Part shown: piece by piece, positions 6,513 to 14,931 of the stretch
How positions within the stretch are numbered: position 1 is the stretch's first letter
Layout: the number at the start of each line of letters is the position of its first letter
Source of the DNA: an uncultured Pelosinus sp.
GTDB taxonomy: Bacteria; Bacillota; Negativicutes; UMGS1260
DNA length: 39,414 nt
Assembly (NCBI GenBank): GCA_900550105.1
Contig: URQW01000021.1
Span: 1 to 39,414 of the forward strand
Direction of reading: 5' to 3'
Made by a program: the position numbers and the translations under genes
Notes under the pieces: model-generated
Seen by the model: only the letters and a program-made list of their open reading frames with translations
Told to the model about the DNA's origin: nothing
Database searches by the model: none

Positions 6513-6905
6513 TTACTCTTCTGTTTTCTTAAATCCAGGATGGTTAGCAATTATGTAATCTACTATTTGTTCAATTGGAGAACCTGGGCTTATCTTAGAC
6601 CATTTTGTAGGCTTAATATAATGTTTTCTTTCTTTCGTTTTTTTACTATAGACATAATCTTCTTCGAATCGAAACTCCCTTGTCACTGGATTTACGGCTA
6701 TGCATGGTGTAATCAATTCTTGATTGTTATTATCATCCATCATTGCCCAGAAGATAAGTAGGTTATTGGTCACGCGAACGCTATTCATATCAACGCTATA
6801 GGAAACGTCGGTGCTAGTTAGGACGTACTCCCATTTCACATCACTCGCGTAAGCAACGTTGCAAATTATGAGAGCGAAAAGAACAAGCGGAAGTACACGT
6901 TTCAT
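6513..6905 (-). CDS. Exported surface-adhesin E-like protein
   Basis: 130 aa from the ATG at 6905, with AAAGGATG about 8 nt upstream; this start places a signal peptide first (MKRVLPLVLFALIICNVAYA, cleaved before SDVKW). The mature part begins WEYVLTSTDVSYSVDMNSV and continues LLIFWAMMDDNN and REFRFEEDYVY. This is the layout of small surface-adhesin E-type proteins (W-x-x-V at the start, D-x-x-S, then a W/K-rich strand), frequent in diderm bacteria. It converges with the Cro-like gene (1-base gap) and is probably a lysogenic-conversion gene with its own promoter. Confidence 0.7.
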   Translation of the reverse strand: MKRVLPLVLFALIICNVAYASDVKWEYVLTSTDVSYSVDMNSVRVTNNLLIFWAMMDDNNNQELITPCIAVNPVTREFRFEEDYVYSKKTKERKHYIKPTKWSKISPGSPIEQIVDYIIANHPGFKKTEE

Positions 6906-6947
6906 TGTCAACATCCTTTTCAGATAATGGTGAGGGAGGTGCAAAAG

Positions 6948-7232
6948 TTGGAAAAACACTTTTTCTGTAAAGCAATTGAGGCATTACCTGGAGTAATGGT
7001 CATTTCAACTAATGACAAAACTTACTATTCTCAGTTAATCGCAACAGGCGGAAAGATGCTTTGTTGTCCCGAGCTTTTCAATGGTTTTAGTCATCCACAG
7101 GATATGCCAATACCCCTAAGTCAATCCGTTCCATATGTGGTTCTTCTTCATAGTCCTTTGGATAAACCGGATCAGAATGCCCATCTAACCACTGATATAT
7201 GCGAAAGGTATGAGACCCGGTTGTATCGTTAA
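6948..7232 (+). CDS. Hypothetical phage protein
   Basis: 94 aa from the TTG at 6948, chosen because GGGAGGTG lies 6 nt upstream; an upstream ATG at 6927 has no binding site. Begins MEKHFFCKAIEALPGVMVIS and contains ATGGKMLCCPELFNGF. No family is recognised. It is divergent from the adhesin-like gene with only 42 bases between them. Confidence 0.5.
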   Translation: MEKHFFCKAIEALPGVMVISTNDKTYYSQLIATGGKMLCCPELFNGFSHPQDMPIPLSQSVPYVVLLHSPLDKPDQNAHLTTDICERYETRLYR

Positions 7233-7274
7233 TGCCGAAAAGAAGCCAACTTGCCTAGAAGGGAGCGTGAAGAC

Positions 7275-7466
7275 GTGGAAAAACAAAGAGAAAATTCAGC
7301 AAAATTAGAAACACCTGTCAGTGTGGAAAACGAGAGAATCTATGGCGATAGTGAAAACGGCGCAATAGATAAAGCTGAACTGAGCACTAAAGGAGGCGGT
7401 AACCCTTATAAATGCTCTTTAAGCCAGCCAAAAGCTTCTTCGGATTTAGACAGCCATCCCTCATAA
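7275..7466 (+). CDS. Small hypothetical protein, doubtful
   Basis: 63 aa from the GTG at 7275, with GGGAGCG 7 nt upstream. Hydrophilic and low-complexity (SVENERIYGDSENGAIDKAE). The last 61 bases overlap the 3' end of the opposing Cas2-like gene. Coding is uncertain: the reading frame may be incidental between two better-supported genes. Confidence 0.3.
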   Translation: MEKQRENSAKLETPVSVENERIYGDSENGAIDKAELSTKGGGNPYKCSLSQPKASSDLDSHPS

Positions 7467-7681
7467 TCTTGCTTTACGGCGATAACTAATAAACGATCAT
7501 TTGCATCAATTGCCATATGTCTTTTTAGTTTTTCGGTTATTTGGTTGGCATTTAAAGATGTATCTACTATCCAAACGGATTCAAGGTAGTGCCACCATGC
7601 TCCAAGGGTTTTGATTTCTTCATATAATTTTTCATATTTTTGTCCCGGAGTATTTAAATCATATGTAATTAAATAAACCAT
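7406..7681 (-). CDS. Cas2-like (SinR-family) small protein
   Basis: 91 aa from the ATG at 7681 (AAAGG 9 nt upstream); an ATG at 7690 is too close to that site. Starts MVYLITYDLNTPGQKYEKLY, with LGAWWHYLESVWIVDTSLNA and DRLLVIAVKQDYEGWL. This is the standalone Cas2-like/SinR family: a ferredoxin-like fold with an acidic residue after the first strand (YD). No CRISPR array or other cas genes are nearby, so a CRISPR adaptation role is not supported. Related small proteins occur in many mobile elements with unknown function. Confidence 0.8.
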   Translation of the reverse strand: MVYLITYDLNTPGQKYEKLYEEIKTLGAWWHYLESVWIVDTSLNANQITEKLKRHMAIDANDRLLVIAVKQDYEGWLSKSEEAFGWLKEHL

Positions 7682-7718
7682 TTGAATCATCCTTTCTATC
7701 TTTTAAATATTTCATCTT

Positions 7719-7747
7719 TCGACAGAAAGGATAATATTCCCTGTAAA
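7719..7747 (+). promoter_or_regulatory. Possible promoter for the early rightward genes
   Basis: TCGACA, 17 bases, TGTAAA (5/6 and 4/6 matches to the sigma-A hexamers), ending 35 bases before the gene at 7783. The region between the divergent genes also has an 8-base inverted repeat (TCCTTTCT / AGAAAGGA, about 7688-7728). Weak evidence. Confidence 0.3.
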
Positions 7748-7782
7748 AATATAGCGATTATGAGCTAAGGAGGTGCTGTTAT

Positions 7783-8103
7783 ATGAATTGCAAGTGCGGG
7801 TATGAATTAAAAGCTGAAACAAAATTTTGCCCTAATTGTGGCAAAAAAGCGCCTAAACCGAAGAAAGATCCGGTACCGTTGACTATTATTCATACTGATT
7901 CAAAACTATCATTTTCCGTAAAAGAAGCCGCCGTAGCGATTGGCGTGAGCCAGTTTTTGATTCGAGAGTTAATTAAGCAAGGCGAGCTTCAGGCAACGAT
8001 GATTAGGAGTCGGATTGTTATTCGGCGCGCGACGCTTGAACAGTATCTCAAAGATCATGAAGTCAGCAATGAGGCAGGTCATCTTGACGATGAAGTAAGT
8101 TGA
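7783..8103 (+). CDS. Zinc-ribbon plus excisionase-type HTH protein
   Basis: 106 aa. An N-terminal zinc ribbon (CKCGYELKAETKFCPNCGKK) is joined to a C-terminal MerR/HTH_17 excisionase-like domain: SFSVKEAAVAIGVSQFLIRE, then GELQATMIRSRIVIRRATLE. Such winged-helix domains bind att-site DNA in phage excisionases. It could be the recombination directionality factor for the serine integrase or an early regulator; the zinc ribbon fusion is unusual for a simple Xis. AAGGAGGTG precedes the ATG at 7783. It is the first gene of the long rightward series. Confidence 0.7.
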   Translation: MNCKCGYELKAETKFCPNCGKKAPKPKKDPVPLTIIHTDSKLSFSVKEAAVAIGVSQFLIRELIKQGELQATMIRSRIVIRRATLEQYLKDHEVSNEAGHLDDEVS

Positions 8104-8124
8104 AATTTGAAAGGAGTTGTTGTT

Positions 8125-8256
8125 GTGATTGCTCGTCATAGCGTCAAACAGATTCCGATCTGTAAGAAGCATGAACCGGTATTAAAGAATTCTGATATGG
8201 TTTTAATTTTTGCCTTTATCGGCTTTGTTGCATTAGCTGCAGGGCTAACTTTATAA
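8125..8256 (+). CDS. Small single-pass membrane protein
   Basis: 43 aa from the GTG at 8125, with AAGGAGTT upstream. A basic, cysteine-containing N-terminus (QIPICKKHEPVLKNSD) precedes one hydrophobic helix (MVLIFAFIGFVALAAGLTL) that ends the protein. Family not recognised. The binding site and the clean gap to the next gene support translation. Confidence 0.5.
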   Translation: MIARHSVKQIPICKKHEPVLKNSDMVLIFAFIGFVALAAGLTL

Positions 8257-8263
8257 AAAGAGC

Positions 8264-8283
8264 CCGCCCTGGGGGCAGGACGG
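8264..8283 (-). terminator. Leftward-facing hairpin
   Basis: CCGCCCTG pairs with CAGGACGG (one mismatch) across GGGG. An A-run lies upstream on the plus strand, so on the minus strand the hairpin is followed by CTCTTTTT. It would stop antisense transcription entering from the right. No T-run follows on the plus strand. Confidence 0.4.
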
Positions 8284-8335
8284 ACGATGGGATGAGGATC
8301 TATCTATATTATCTCCTGAAAGGAGGTGAAAAACG

Positions 8336-8860
8336 ATGCCAAAAGGTACACAATTTGCTTCTGATTTGGCACAAGAATGCACCATGGTTGATTTCAGAAA
8401 TGGAGCTGGTCTTACGTTAGAAAAGGCAGCTGCGGCCGCAAATTACGAGCGCAGAACTGTTGCCAGATATGAAAAGACACCAGAAAAAGCAAACCCATTG
8501 GCTATTCTTACTTTGGCTAAAGCCTATCATAGTGATGAAATGCTGGAGTGGTACTGCACTGAGGTCTGCGATATCGGCAAAGAAAAGCATTGTAAAATGC
8601 GAGCAAATGATTTAGCTGCTGCAGGCCTCCGGTGGCTGAAGGAATTGCAGGATGTCATTAATGTTAAAGATCGATTGATTGCCATCTTGTGTGATGGCCG
8701 AGTGGATGCCTCGGAACTAAATGATCTTGAAATGATTATGCGAGAGATTGATGAGCTTGAGGGTGCCGTCCATGGCCTTCGAATAAAAGTTAGTCGTGAA
8801 GTTGACAAACTGGCAAAAGAAAAGCCGCCTGTGCTGGAACACAGACGACTTTTAGGGTAA
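8336..8860 (+). CDS. Helix-turn-helix phage regulator
   Basis: 174 aa, preceded by AAAGGAGGTG. Residues 18-60 look like a divergent XRE-type HTH: VDFRNGAGLTLEKAAAAANY, then ERRTVARYEKTPEKANP. A segment with three or four cysteines (WYCTEVCDIGKEKHCKMRA) and a long C-terminal helical region (about 95-165, acidic with heptad character) follow. It is probably a regulator of early genes. A similar layout is common in Firmicute phages, but no specific target is evident. Confidence 0.65.
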   Translation: MPKGTQFASDLAQECTMVDFRNGAGLTLEKAAAAANYERRTVARYEKTPEKANPLAILTLAKAYHSDEMLEWYCTEVCDIGKEKHCKMRANDLAAAGLRWLKELQDVINVKDRLIAILCDGRVDASELNDLEMIMREIDELEGAVHGLRIKVSREVDKLAKEKPPVLEHRRLLG

Positions 8861-8921
8861 AACAAAATTCATTACGAAAAGTATAACAGTTTTAATATCG
8901 GGAGTCAAAGGGGGAGAAGTT

Positions 8922-9080
8922 ATGGCGGCAAAATTTGTACCGCCTAAGGTAACCAAAGTATACGCGCAGGACGACGAGGCGTGTACAAAAGTTCTTGCAT
9001 TGATTGGGACCCAAGTATGGCAACCAAATAAAGATACGGACGAAGCTAGGCGGAACTGCGGACTTTGGAAAGGGCGGTAA
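8922..9080 (+). CDS. Small hypothetical phage protein
   Basis: 52 aa from the ATG at 8922, preceded by GGGGGAGAAG. Begins MAAKFVPPKVTKVYAQDDEA and ends NCGLWKGR. Soluble; family not recognised. It belongs to a run of tightly packed small early genes. Confidence 0.5.
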   Translation: MAAKFVPPKVTKVYAQDDEACTKVLALIGTQVWQPNKDTDEARRNCGLWKGR

Positions 9081-9094
9081 GAAGGGGTGGTAAT

Positions 9095-9193
9095 ATGAAG
9101 TTTTTCATTTACGACTACCCGGTTGAGTTTTGCATTTTTCTCGGTTTTCTCTTGGCGATCATTGAAATTTTTATATGGAGGCTAAACGCATGA
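9095..9193 (+). CDS. Very small membrane protein
   Basis: 32 aa from the ATG at 9095, with GGGGTGG upstream. One hydrophobic helix (FCIFLGFLLAIIEIFIW) and a short basic end. Its stop overlaps the ATG of the next gene (ATGA), a sign of translational coupling. Confidence 0.45.
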   Translation: MKFFIYDYPVEFCIFLGFLLAIIEIFIWRLNA

Positions 9194-9438
9194 AAAAGCT
9201 GACGGAAAAATATTTATCGCGGCTAGCTAAAGCGAGAAGAGCGGAAGAGGCTGGCTATCATAAGGCCCGGTCGTTCCATATTTCTACAGGCAATGATCCA
9301 AATTTTGTACAGTTGCAGTACTTTGTAAAAAGACTGCAGTCATATAAAAAGCCTTATTTTCATGGTATTCGACTTTACCTGATCGAGTTATTGGAAAAAC
9401 AGCGGCAGAGCGAGGCGGTGCGCAATGAAACGGCCTGA
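9190..9438 (+). CDS. Small hypothetical phage protein
   Basis: 82 aa from the ATG at 9190, with GGAGG 8 nt upstream. A basic helical protein beginning MKKLTEKYLSRLAKARRAEE. Overlaps its neighbours at both ends (4 and 14 bases). Family not recognised. Confidence 0.55.
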   Translation: MKKLTEKYLSRLAKARRAEEAGYHKARSFHISTGNDPNFVQLQYFVKRLQSYKKPYFHGIRLYLIELLEKQRQSEAVRNETA

Positions 9439-9562
9439 AAAATGTGAGATTTGTGAAATGAATCCACCTCGGCGCCTACCGACGATTGCTGTTTGGTGCT
9501 GCCGCATCTGCTCTCAAAGAGTCATGCGCAGACGAAAGGCGATCAGGAGGATGAGTGCATGA
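9425..9562 (+). CDS. Small zinc-ribbon-like protein
   Basis: 45 aa from the ATG at 9425, with GAGGCGGTG upstream and a 14-base overlap with the preceding gene. Cysteines are paired as C-x2-C (EKCEICEMN) and CC-x2-C (WCCRICSQR), followed by a strongly basic tail (MRRRKAIRRM). The pattern fits a small zinc-dependent nucleic-acid binder; function unknown. Confidence 0.5.
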   Translation: MKRPEKCEICEMNPPRRLPTIAVWCCRICSQRVMRRRKAIRRMSA

Positions 9563-9609
9563 TGAGGTTTTATACCTTTCTACAATACTAAAAAATAGGG
9601 GGAATATTC

Positions 9610-10581
9610 ATGAGCGTAGCTCTTGATCAAATGGAATTAACGAAGCAGGTTGAACTGCTGAAACGGCAACATGTGGCTTGCCTTGGCGATAATGAAGTTT
9701 TTGTGAAACGGCTGGCAACCGGTCAGATTCGTACAGTGAAAGGCAATGTGAAACTGAGCGAGTCGGCTAGTGAAATCGCCGTTATTCAAAATAAAGCCAT
9801 GACTACCGCCAAAGGGTTTTATCATGCCAATCAAATTGCAGGTTTATCTATTATTACGCCGCAGAACTTGACTTTGCCAACTGGCGAAGTCGTTGTGAAT
9901 CCTTACCCTATTATCGATATGGATAGTCAGACAATCCGAAAGATTTGGGTAAAAAAAATGGCTATCGGCTACGGTCCTACAGGTAACTTGGTTATTACAT
10001 CAGCTACGCTTCTCTATGATATCAATATGTATTTTATCCAGGACCTTATTAAAAAAGTTCAATACAATGCCGATGCAGGCCGTATTTGTATGGAAAACAT
10101 GCTTACCGATGATGAAAGAAAAACCGGCATATTCTATAAAATTGACGGTACAATGGGCGTTTGGGCTAAGGTTGCACACAAAGATATTTTAAAGTGCATC
10201 GATACTTTCGTAAACAAAAAGCAGTTTGCCGAACGCAATGCCCAAACCATCGCCGAACGGCTTGCTATGCAAAAGCATCCAGCGCTTGCCCATATCGCTT
10301 ATGTAGATGCAAAAGGAAACGAGAAACAGCGCACTGCTCAGGTCGGGATTATTGGCTATGTGCATGAACTGACTCAAGATAAAATGCTCGATATCGCAGA
10401 GAAGGCCGAGCGTGGTGAAGAGATTTGTCTAGAAGATGGTCAAAAAGCTGATGTTATTGAAACCACGGCGACAGCATCTGTCGACGATATGGCGGTTGAA
10501 AAGGATGATGAAGAAACCATGGCTGCCCATACTACGCCAGAACAGACAACTGCGAACCAAAATGGAGGTGTATTCTTTTGA
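9610..10581 (+). CDS. Unrecognised DNA-metabolism protein paired with an SMC-like ATPase
   Basis: 323 aa; ATG at 9610 after AAATAGGGGG. No family is recognised. The middle is well ordered: AMTTAKGFYHANQIAGLSII, then WVKKMAIGYGPTGNLVITSA and LYDINMYFIQDLIKK. The last ~45 residues are acidic and low-complexity (VEKDDEETMAAHTTPEQ) and end in FF, superficially like the acidic protein-docking tail of single-stranded DNA-binding proteins. Its stop overlaps the start of the SMC-like ATPase (TTGA), so the two are coupled. Position and partner suggest a single-strand annealing or recombination mediator in place of RecT, but no RecT, Erf or Rad52 signature is visible. Confidence 0.7.
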   Translation: MSVALDQMELTKQVELLKRQHVACLGDNEVFVKRLATGQIRTVKGNVKLSESASEIAVIQNKAMTTAKGFYHANQIAGLSIITPQNLTLPTGEVVVNPYPIIDMDSQTIRKIWVKKMAIGYGPTGNLVITSATLLYDINMYFIQDLIKKVQYNADAGRICMENMLTDDERKTGIFYKIDGTMGVWAKVAHKDILKCIDTFVNKKQFAERNAQTIAERLAMQKHPALAHIAYVDAKGNEKQRTAQVGIIGYVHELTQDKMLDIAEKAERGEEICLEDGQKADVIETTATASVDDMAVEKDDEETMAAHTTPEQTTANQNGGVFF

Positions 10582-12728
10582 GCAAAGTGCAAGCCATCGA
10601 ATTGAGAAATTTTAAAGGACAAAGCTTATCTCAACCGCTTACAGGTAAGGATTTATTTATTGGCCGGAATGGCTCTGGTAAGACAAGCCGTATTCAAGCG
10701 TTGGGACTGTCTATGTTAGGATACGTTCCTAAAAACGGCAAGACAGCATCAGAAACCTTTAAGCTGGCTACTGGTGATGAAATATTTGTAGGCCTTAAAA
10801 CGGATACCTTTTCTTTTGGACGATCTTTTGAAAGAAAAGAAAAAACAAATCGAACCACAGGCGATAAGTCTGTTAGTGTAACGGAATCAATCACACTCTC
10901 CCCAGGTCGGGGAGAGAAAAACGATACATCGAAAAAATCTCGTATTGCTGATGAAATCGGTGACTTTCCTGTAATGTTGGATGTTAATGAGTTTCTCGGC
11001 TTATCGGATGCAAAGCGCCGTGACTTTATTTATAGTCTTAGTCCTATTAAATCACCCGTATGGAACAAGGATCGGGTAAGTCAGTACCTTGAAAAAATGC
11101 TGACGGTAGAGCTAAAAACGAATAATTTTGAACACTACCAGGCCATGAATGAAATGATTGGCAAAGCAATGGATCAATACCCTGAGGGCTATTCGGTACA
11201 AGATGGCCTGCAGTCCATGCTCGATTGGGCCGAAACGGAACGAAAGTATTGGGAGTCCAAGAATAAAGATGCAAAAGGAGCTGTGCGGCAATTCTCTGAT
11301 TTAAAAAACCAGATGGCCGAAACGGAACGAAACCTGAAGGCCGCGCGCGAAGAGATGGATCAATTGCAAAAAGATTTGATTGATCGTGAAAAGCAGATTT
11401 CTACTGATATTGAGAAAAAGAAGGCTATTGATGCAAAGATCAAACGAATTAGCGAACTTGAAGAATTGCTTCGTGTTGAAAGATTGAAACCTATTACCGA
11501 TTTAGTGGCTATGGATCGTGAGATCAGCGAGCTTCAAGCCAAGGTTCAGGAAGTTCCCGATGTTGAAGCGGAAGCTAGTGAGATTCTCAAAGAAGTGAAC
11601 GTAACGCGGAGTCAAATGGATCAAGTGAAATTAGAAAACTCGAAGATTATCACAGAAATCCAATCACTAGAAAATACTTTAAAATCAATCACCGCCGCTA
11701 TTGAGCAGACTAAAGGGATTGACGGCATTTGCGTAATTCACCACATGATTCGGTGCCCTAAAGATTTCTCTGGTGTAGGCGACCAGGTTAAAGCTTGGAA
11801 AGAGAGCCAAGTAGATCCGAAACTTAATACTTTGAAGGGGGCTCTTGAAGCTTCTCAACGTCAACTGAAAACAATTCAAGAAAATGAAAAAATCCTTACT
11901 GAAAAACATGCCGCGCTATTAAAGAAAGCGCAGGCAGCGATTAGTCACAATAACACTATTAATAAATCCGTAACAGCAATTCAAAAGAAAAAACAAGACG
12001 GAATGGCTGAGTCGGCTGAAAGAAAAAGCCGGATGCAGTCTTATCAGGAAGAGATTGATCGCCTTCAGAAACAACCTCATGAATTCATTGCACCGATCGA
12101 TGTACTTCAAGTTCAGACGGTCGGCATGAAAACACGAATTGAAGAATTGAAAAAAGACATCTCGGAAAAAGAGAAGGCCAAGCAAGCCGTAGCTCTTGTT
12201 CAGCAGTCTATGATCGATAACCGTATGGCTGAGTATAACGCCATTGCAATCAAGTCCATTTTAGAAAAACTTGGTCCTAAGGGCGTACAAGGTGAAATCG
12301 TAAAAGAAGTCTTGGAGCCGATCCGCGAGTCGATTGCAGCTAACCTAAAAATTTGTGGTTTTGATTATGAGCCATTTTTTCAAACCCAATCTGATACTGG
12401 CAAAGAAATTTTTCAATTTGGTTGGCAAAATGAAAAGGGCCATCAAGTAAACTTCGACGCTTTAAGCACTGGTCAGCAAACGATTTTTCTAGCCGCCATG
12501 ATGGTTACGATTATTGAACGAGCACAGCCAAAGACAAGAATCTTAGTCATGGATGATTTAAACCACTTAGATCGCCAAAACTTCCAGCTGTTTATTAATG
12601 GAGTGGATCGGTTATCAGACAAGCTCGATAACATCATCTTAGCTGGCGCCATTGAATTTGATTTTTCATGCGAAGGTTGGCAGGTATGGAATTTAAGCGA
12701 ATCTGTCTCTACGCAAATTAGTGCATAA
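10578..12728 (+). CDS. SMC/SbcC-type AAA ATPase
   Basis: 716 aa from a TTG at 10578, with GGAGGTG 7 nt upstream. The N-terminus follows the SMC/RecF pattern: VQAIELRNFKGQ, then Walker A GRNGSGKTS near residue 30. A long coiled coil occupies about 225-560, with a central CVIHHMIRC where SbcC/Rad50 carries its zinc hook (spacing not canonical). The C-terminal lobe has the ABC signature-like LSTGQQTIFLAAMM and Walker B RILVMDDLNHLD. Such ATPases act in DNA end processing. No SbcD-type nuclease gene is adjacent; the neighbours are the unknown 323-aa protein and a UvrD-type helicase. Confidence 0.85.
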   Translation: MSKVQAIELRNFKGQSLSQPLTGKDLFIGRNGSGKTSRIQALGLSMLGYVPKNGKTASETFKLATGDEIFVGLKTDTFSFGRSFERKEKTNRTTGDKSVSVTESITLSPGRGEKNDTSKKSRIADEIGDFPVMLDVNEFLGLSDAKRRDFIYSLSPIKSPVWNKDRVSQYLEKMLTVELKTNNFEHYQAMNEMIGKAMDQYPEGYSVQDGLQSMLDWAETERKYWESKNKDAKGAVRQFSDLKNQMAETERNLKAAREEMDQLQKDLIDREKQISTDIEKKKAIDAKIKRISELEELLRVERLKPITDLVAMDREISELQAKVQEVPDVEAEASEILKEVNVTRSQMDQVKLENSKIITEIQSLENTLKSITAAIEQTKGIDGICVIHHMIRCPKDFSGVGDQVKAWKESQVDPKLNTLKGALEASQRQLKTIQENEKILTEKHAALLKKAQAAISHNNTINKSVTAIQKKKQDGMAESAERKSRMQSYQEEIDRLQKQPHEFIAPIDVLQVQTVGMKTRIEELKKDISEKEKAKQAVALVQQSMIDNRMAEYNAIAIKSILEKLGPKGVQGEIVKEVLEPIRESIAANLKICGFDYEPFFQTQSDTGKEIFQFGWQNEKGHQVNFDALSTGQQTIFLAAMMVTIIERAQPKTRILVMDDLNHLDRQNFQLFINGVDRLSDKLDNIILAGAIEFDFSCEGWQVWNLSESVSTQISA

Positions 12729-12760
12729 AAATCTGCTAGAGCAGAGAAAGAGGTATCGAT

Positions 12761-13096
12761 ATGTTAATTCCTGATGATATCGCTCATCTAACAAGCGTCG
12801 TTCAAGAAATAACGGAGCTAGTTGTATATCAGAAAGTTCCTTTACCGCTTCAGCCTGGGAATATACGTGAGTATACCAAAAGGCCTAGAAACCGTGATGA
12901 GATTGATTTTATCATTCGCTCGCTAGATGTGGTACTCGATCAAATCATTACGTCTATTGATACTGAGAAGCAAACTTCAAGTACAGCTGCCATCAAGGTG
13001 ATTCATTCTTCGAAATTTCCACCGGAACTGTTAGATGCAATTAGTGCAGCTTTAAAGTCTGGGGAAAAACCTAACTTCCCATTTGGAGGCGCATGA
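12761..13096 (+). CDS. Hypothetical phage protein
   Basis: 111 aa, AAAGAGGT upstream of the ATG. Acidic and helical (IDFIIRSLDVVLDQIITSID), ending KPNFPFGGA. It sits between the SMC-like ATPase and the helicase and is close to the helicase start. Family not recognised; its place suggests a recombination or helicase partner. Confidence 0.6.
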   Translation: MLIPDDIAHLTSVVQEITELVVYQKVPLPLQPGNIREYTKRPRNRDEIDFIIRSLDVVLDQIITSIDTEKQTSSTAAIKVIHSSKFPPELLDAISAALKSGEKPNFPFGGA

Positions 13097-13098
13097 TT

Positions 13099-14931
13099 AT
13101 GGCCTTATTAGATGGGTTGAACAAGGAACAGTATCAGGCGGTCACTTCGACCGCCCCCAATATTCTTTGCTTAGCCGGAGCTGGAAGTGGCAAAACAACC
13201 GTTTTAACTCGCAGGATTGCTCAGCTTCATCAAGAGTATAGAGTTGGCACGAGCAACATGCTGGCACTGACATTCACGCGTTTGGCGGCTCTAGAAATGA
13301 AAGAGCGAGTGATTCGGCTGATCGGAGATGAGCAGGGGAAACAACTTACCTGCAGTACATTTCACGCCTTTGCCGTTAGTGTTCTCCGGCGATGGGGCCA
13401 CAAACTCGGAATTGATGAGAACTTTACCATTTACGATCAAGAAGATCGCGATCTGATTATAAAGCAAATCATCTCTGATTTTGGGAGTCGCATCACATTT
13501 AAAAAGGTTATTACGCGCTATGAATTATGTGTAGATGTCAGAGAAGAAGATCGCAAGTACCCAGAAGAATCTAAAGTCTTGAAGGAATATGGGTATCGAT
13601 GCAGGCGCAATAATGCAGTCGATCTAAACCGATTGGTAGACCTGGTAGTAAGACTATGGGAGCTTCATCCGGATATATTGGCCGAATATCAACAGCGCTT
13701 TACTTATGTGTTTGTAGATGAATTTCAAGATACAAATGATGAGCAGAATCGGATGTGCGAATTGCTCAACCCTAAAAATAGTTTTCTAGTCGGTGATGAC
13801 TTTCAGGCTATTTATGGATGGCGAGGGGCCAATGTAGAGCACATCATCAAACTGGCGCAGCGCTCTGGTATTGAGGTTATAAAACTAGAAGAAAATTATC
13901 GATCTACCTCTTGTATTGTTGCGGCGGCTAACGCCCTTATTTCAAATAATCTAAAGCAGACTAAAAAGATACTGCAAGCGCGAAGAACCGGTCACTTTGT
14001 TCAAGTCAAATTGTTTGAGAATGACAGAGAAGAAGCCAAGGCAATTGCAAATAAAATCAAATCTTTGAGGGAAACAAAAGGGCTTCAATATCAAGATTTT
14101 GCCGTGTTAGCAAGGACTAATAAGCAGATAGAGAATATCGATGAGATTTTTAAAAGTGTAGGCATTGCAAGTAAGAAAGTCACAACTTCTAATGATCCCT
14201 ACAAAGCCTATGCCGTTAAGGGGATTCTAGATTGGATGCAATTTCTTTTTAACCGTAAAGATAATATGGCATTAAAAAAAGTCCTTTGGAAATTTAAGAG
14301 CAAAGCGCTCTTGATGGAACAGATTGAGCTTATGGCGATACAAAAAGACATCTCGTTATATGATGCCATATGCGAAACCAATAGCATGAGCGAGTTAATT
14401 CAAACGGTTCGGACGCTCGATGAGGGGATTGAAAAACAAAACATTTATTTACCATCGGAAATGTTTGATTTTATAAGCAGTACCTTGGGCATCAATCAAA
14501 ACGTTGCTCAGTTAGCGGCTGCGAAAGAGGCTATTGAAACATGGCAAAAATCAAAACTGGCTGTCGGTGAAAATGTTACGGTTCAGGGATTTTTAAAATA
14601 CCTCAGATATAAAGACGTTCAAGAAAAGCTTGTAGAAAATGTGGATGCTGTCAAGCTTATGACGGTACATGCAGCGAAAGGCCTTGAATTTAATACTGTC
14701 TTTGTAGTCGGAATGAATCAGAATGTTTTTCCCTCTAAGCGATCGGAAGACTTGGAAGAAGAGCGGCGTTTGTTTTATGTAGCAATAACTCGGGCGAAGG
14801 AACGCCTATGTATTACATATTCCAAGTTTGCAGCTGATTGGTCAGGCGATCTTCAGCCAATGGAACCTAGTGACTTCTTGTACGAGTTAGGGGAGGCGCC
14901 AATATATGAACCAAACTTACTCGGATGTTAA
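13099..14931 (+). CDS. UvrD/PcrA-type superfamily 1 helicase
   Basis: 610 aa from the ATG at 13099 (GGAGG 9 nt upstream; an ATG at 13093 is closer than usual). All SF1A motifs are visible in order: I AGAGSGKTT, Ia LTFTRLAALEMKERV, II VDEFQDTN, III LVGDDFQAIYGWRGA, IV LEENYRST, V LMTVHAAKGLEF, VI RRLFYVAITRAKERL. It should unwind DNA 3' to 5'. It is shorter than host PcrA/UvrD (~720-740 aa) and lacks their long C-terminal tail. Its context suggests work with the phage SMC-like ATPase in replication or recombination. Confidence 0.93.
   Translation: MALLDGLNKEQYQAVTSTAPNILCLAGAGSGKTTVLTRRIAQLHQEYRVGTSNMLALTFTRLAALEMKERVIRLIGDEQGKQLTCSTFHAFAVSVLRRWGHKLGIDENFTIYDQEDRDLIIKQIISDFGSRITFKKVITRYELCVDVREEDRKYPEESKVLKEYGYRCRRNNAVDLNRLVDLVVRLWELHPDILAEYQQRFTYVFVDEFQDTNDEQNRMCELLNPKNSFLVGDDFQAIYGWRGANVEHIIKLAQRSGIEVIKLEENYRSTSCIVAAANALISNNLKQTKKILQARRTGHFVQVKLFENDREEAKAIANKIKSLRETKGLQYQDFAVLARTNKQIENIDEIFKSVGIASKKVTTSNDPYKAYAVKGILDWMQFLFNRKDNMALKKVLWKFKSKALLMEQIELMAIQKDISLYDAICETNSMSELIQTVRTLDEGIEKQNIYLPSEMFDFISSTLGINQNVAQLAAAKEAIETWQKSKLAVGENVTVQGFLKYLRYKDVQEKLVENVDAVKLMTVHAAKGLEFNTVFVVGMNQNVFPSKRSEDLEEERRLFYVAITRAKERLCITYSKFAADWSGDLQPMEPSDFLYELGEAPIYEPNLLGC

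Noticed and set aside
7406..7681. CRISPR adaptation locus suggested by a Cas2-like gene
   Set aside because: No cas1, effector gene or repeat-spacer array was found; repeats in the region are operators and hairpins only.
8527..8865. Leftward open frame opposite the HTH gene
   Set aside because: Ser-rich mirror frame of a well-supported rightward gene; no ribosome binding site.
9610..10581. RecT/Bet single-strand annealing protein
   Set aside because: Position would fit, but no RecT, Erf or Rad52 signature could be recognised, so the gene is left unnamed.
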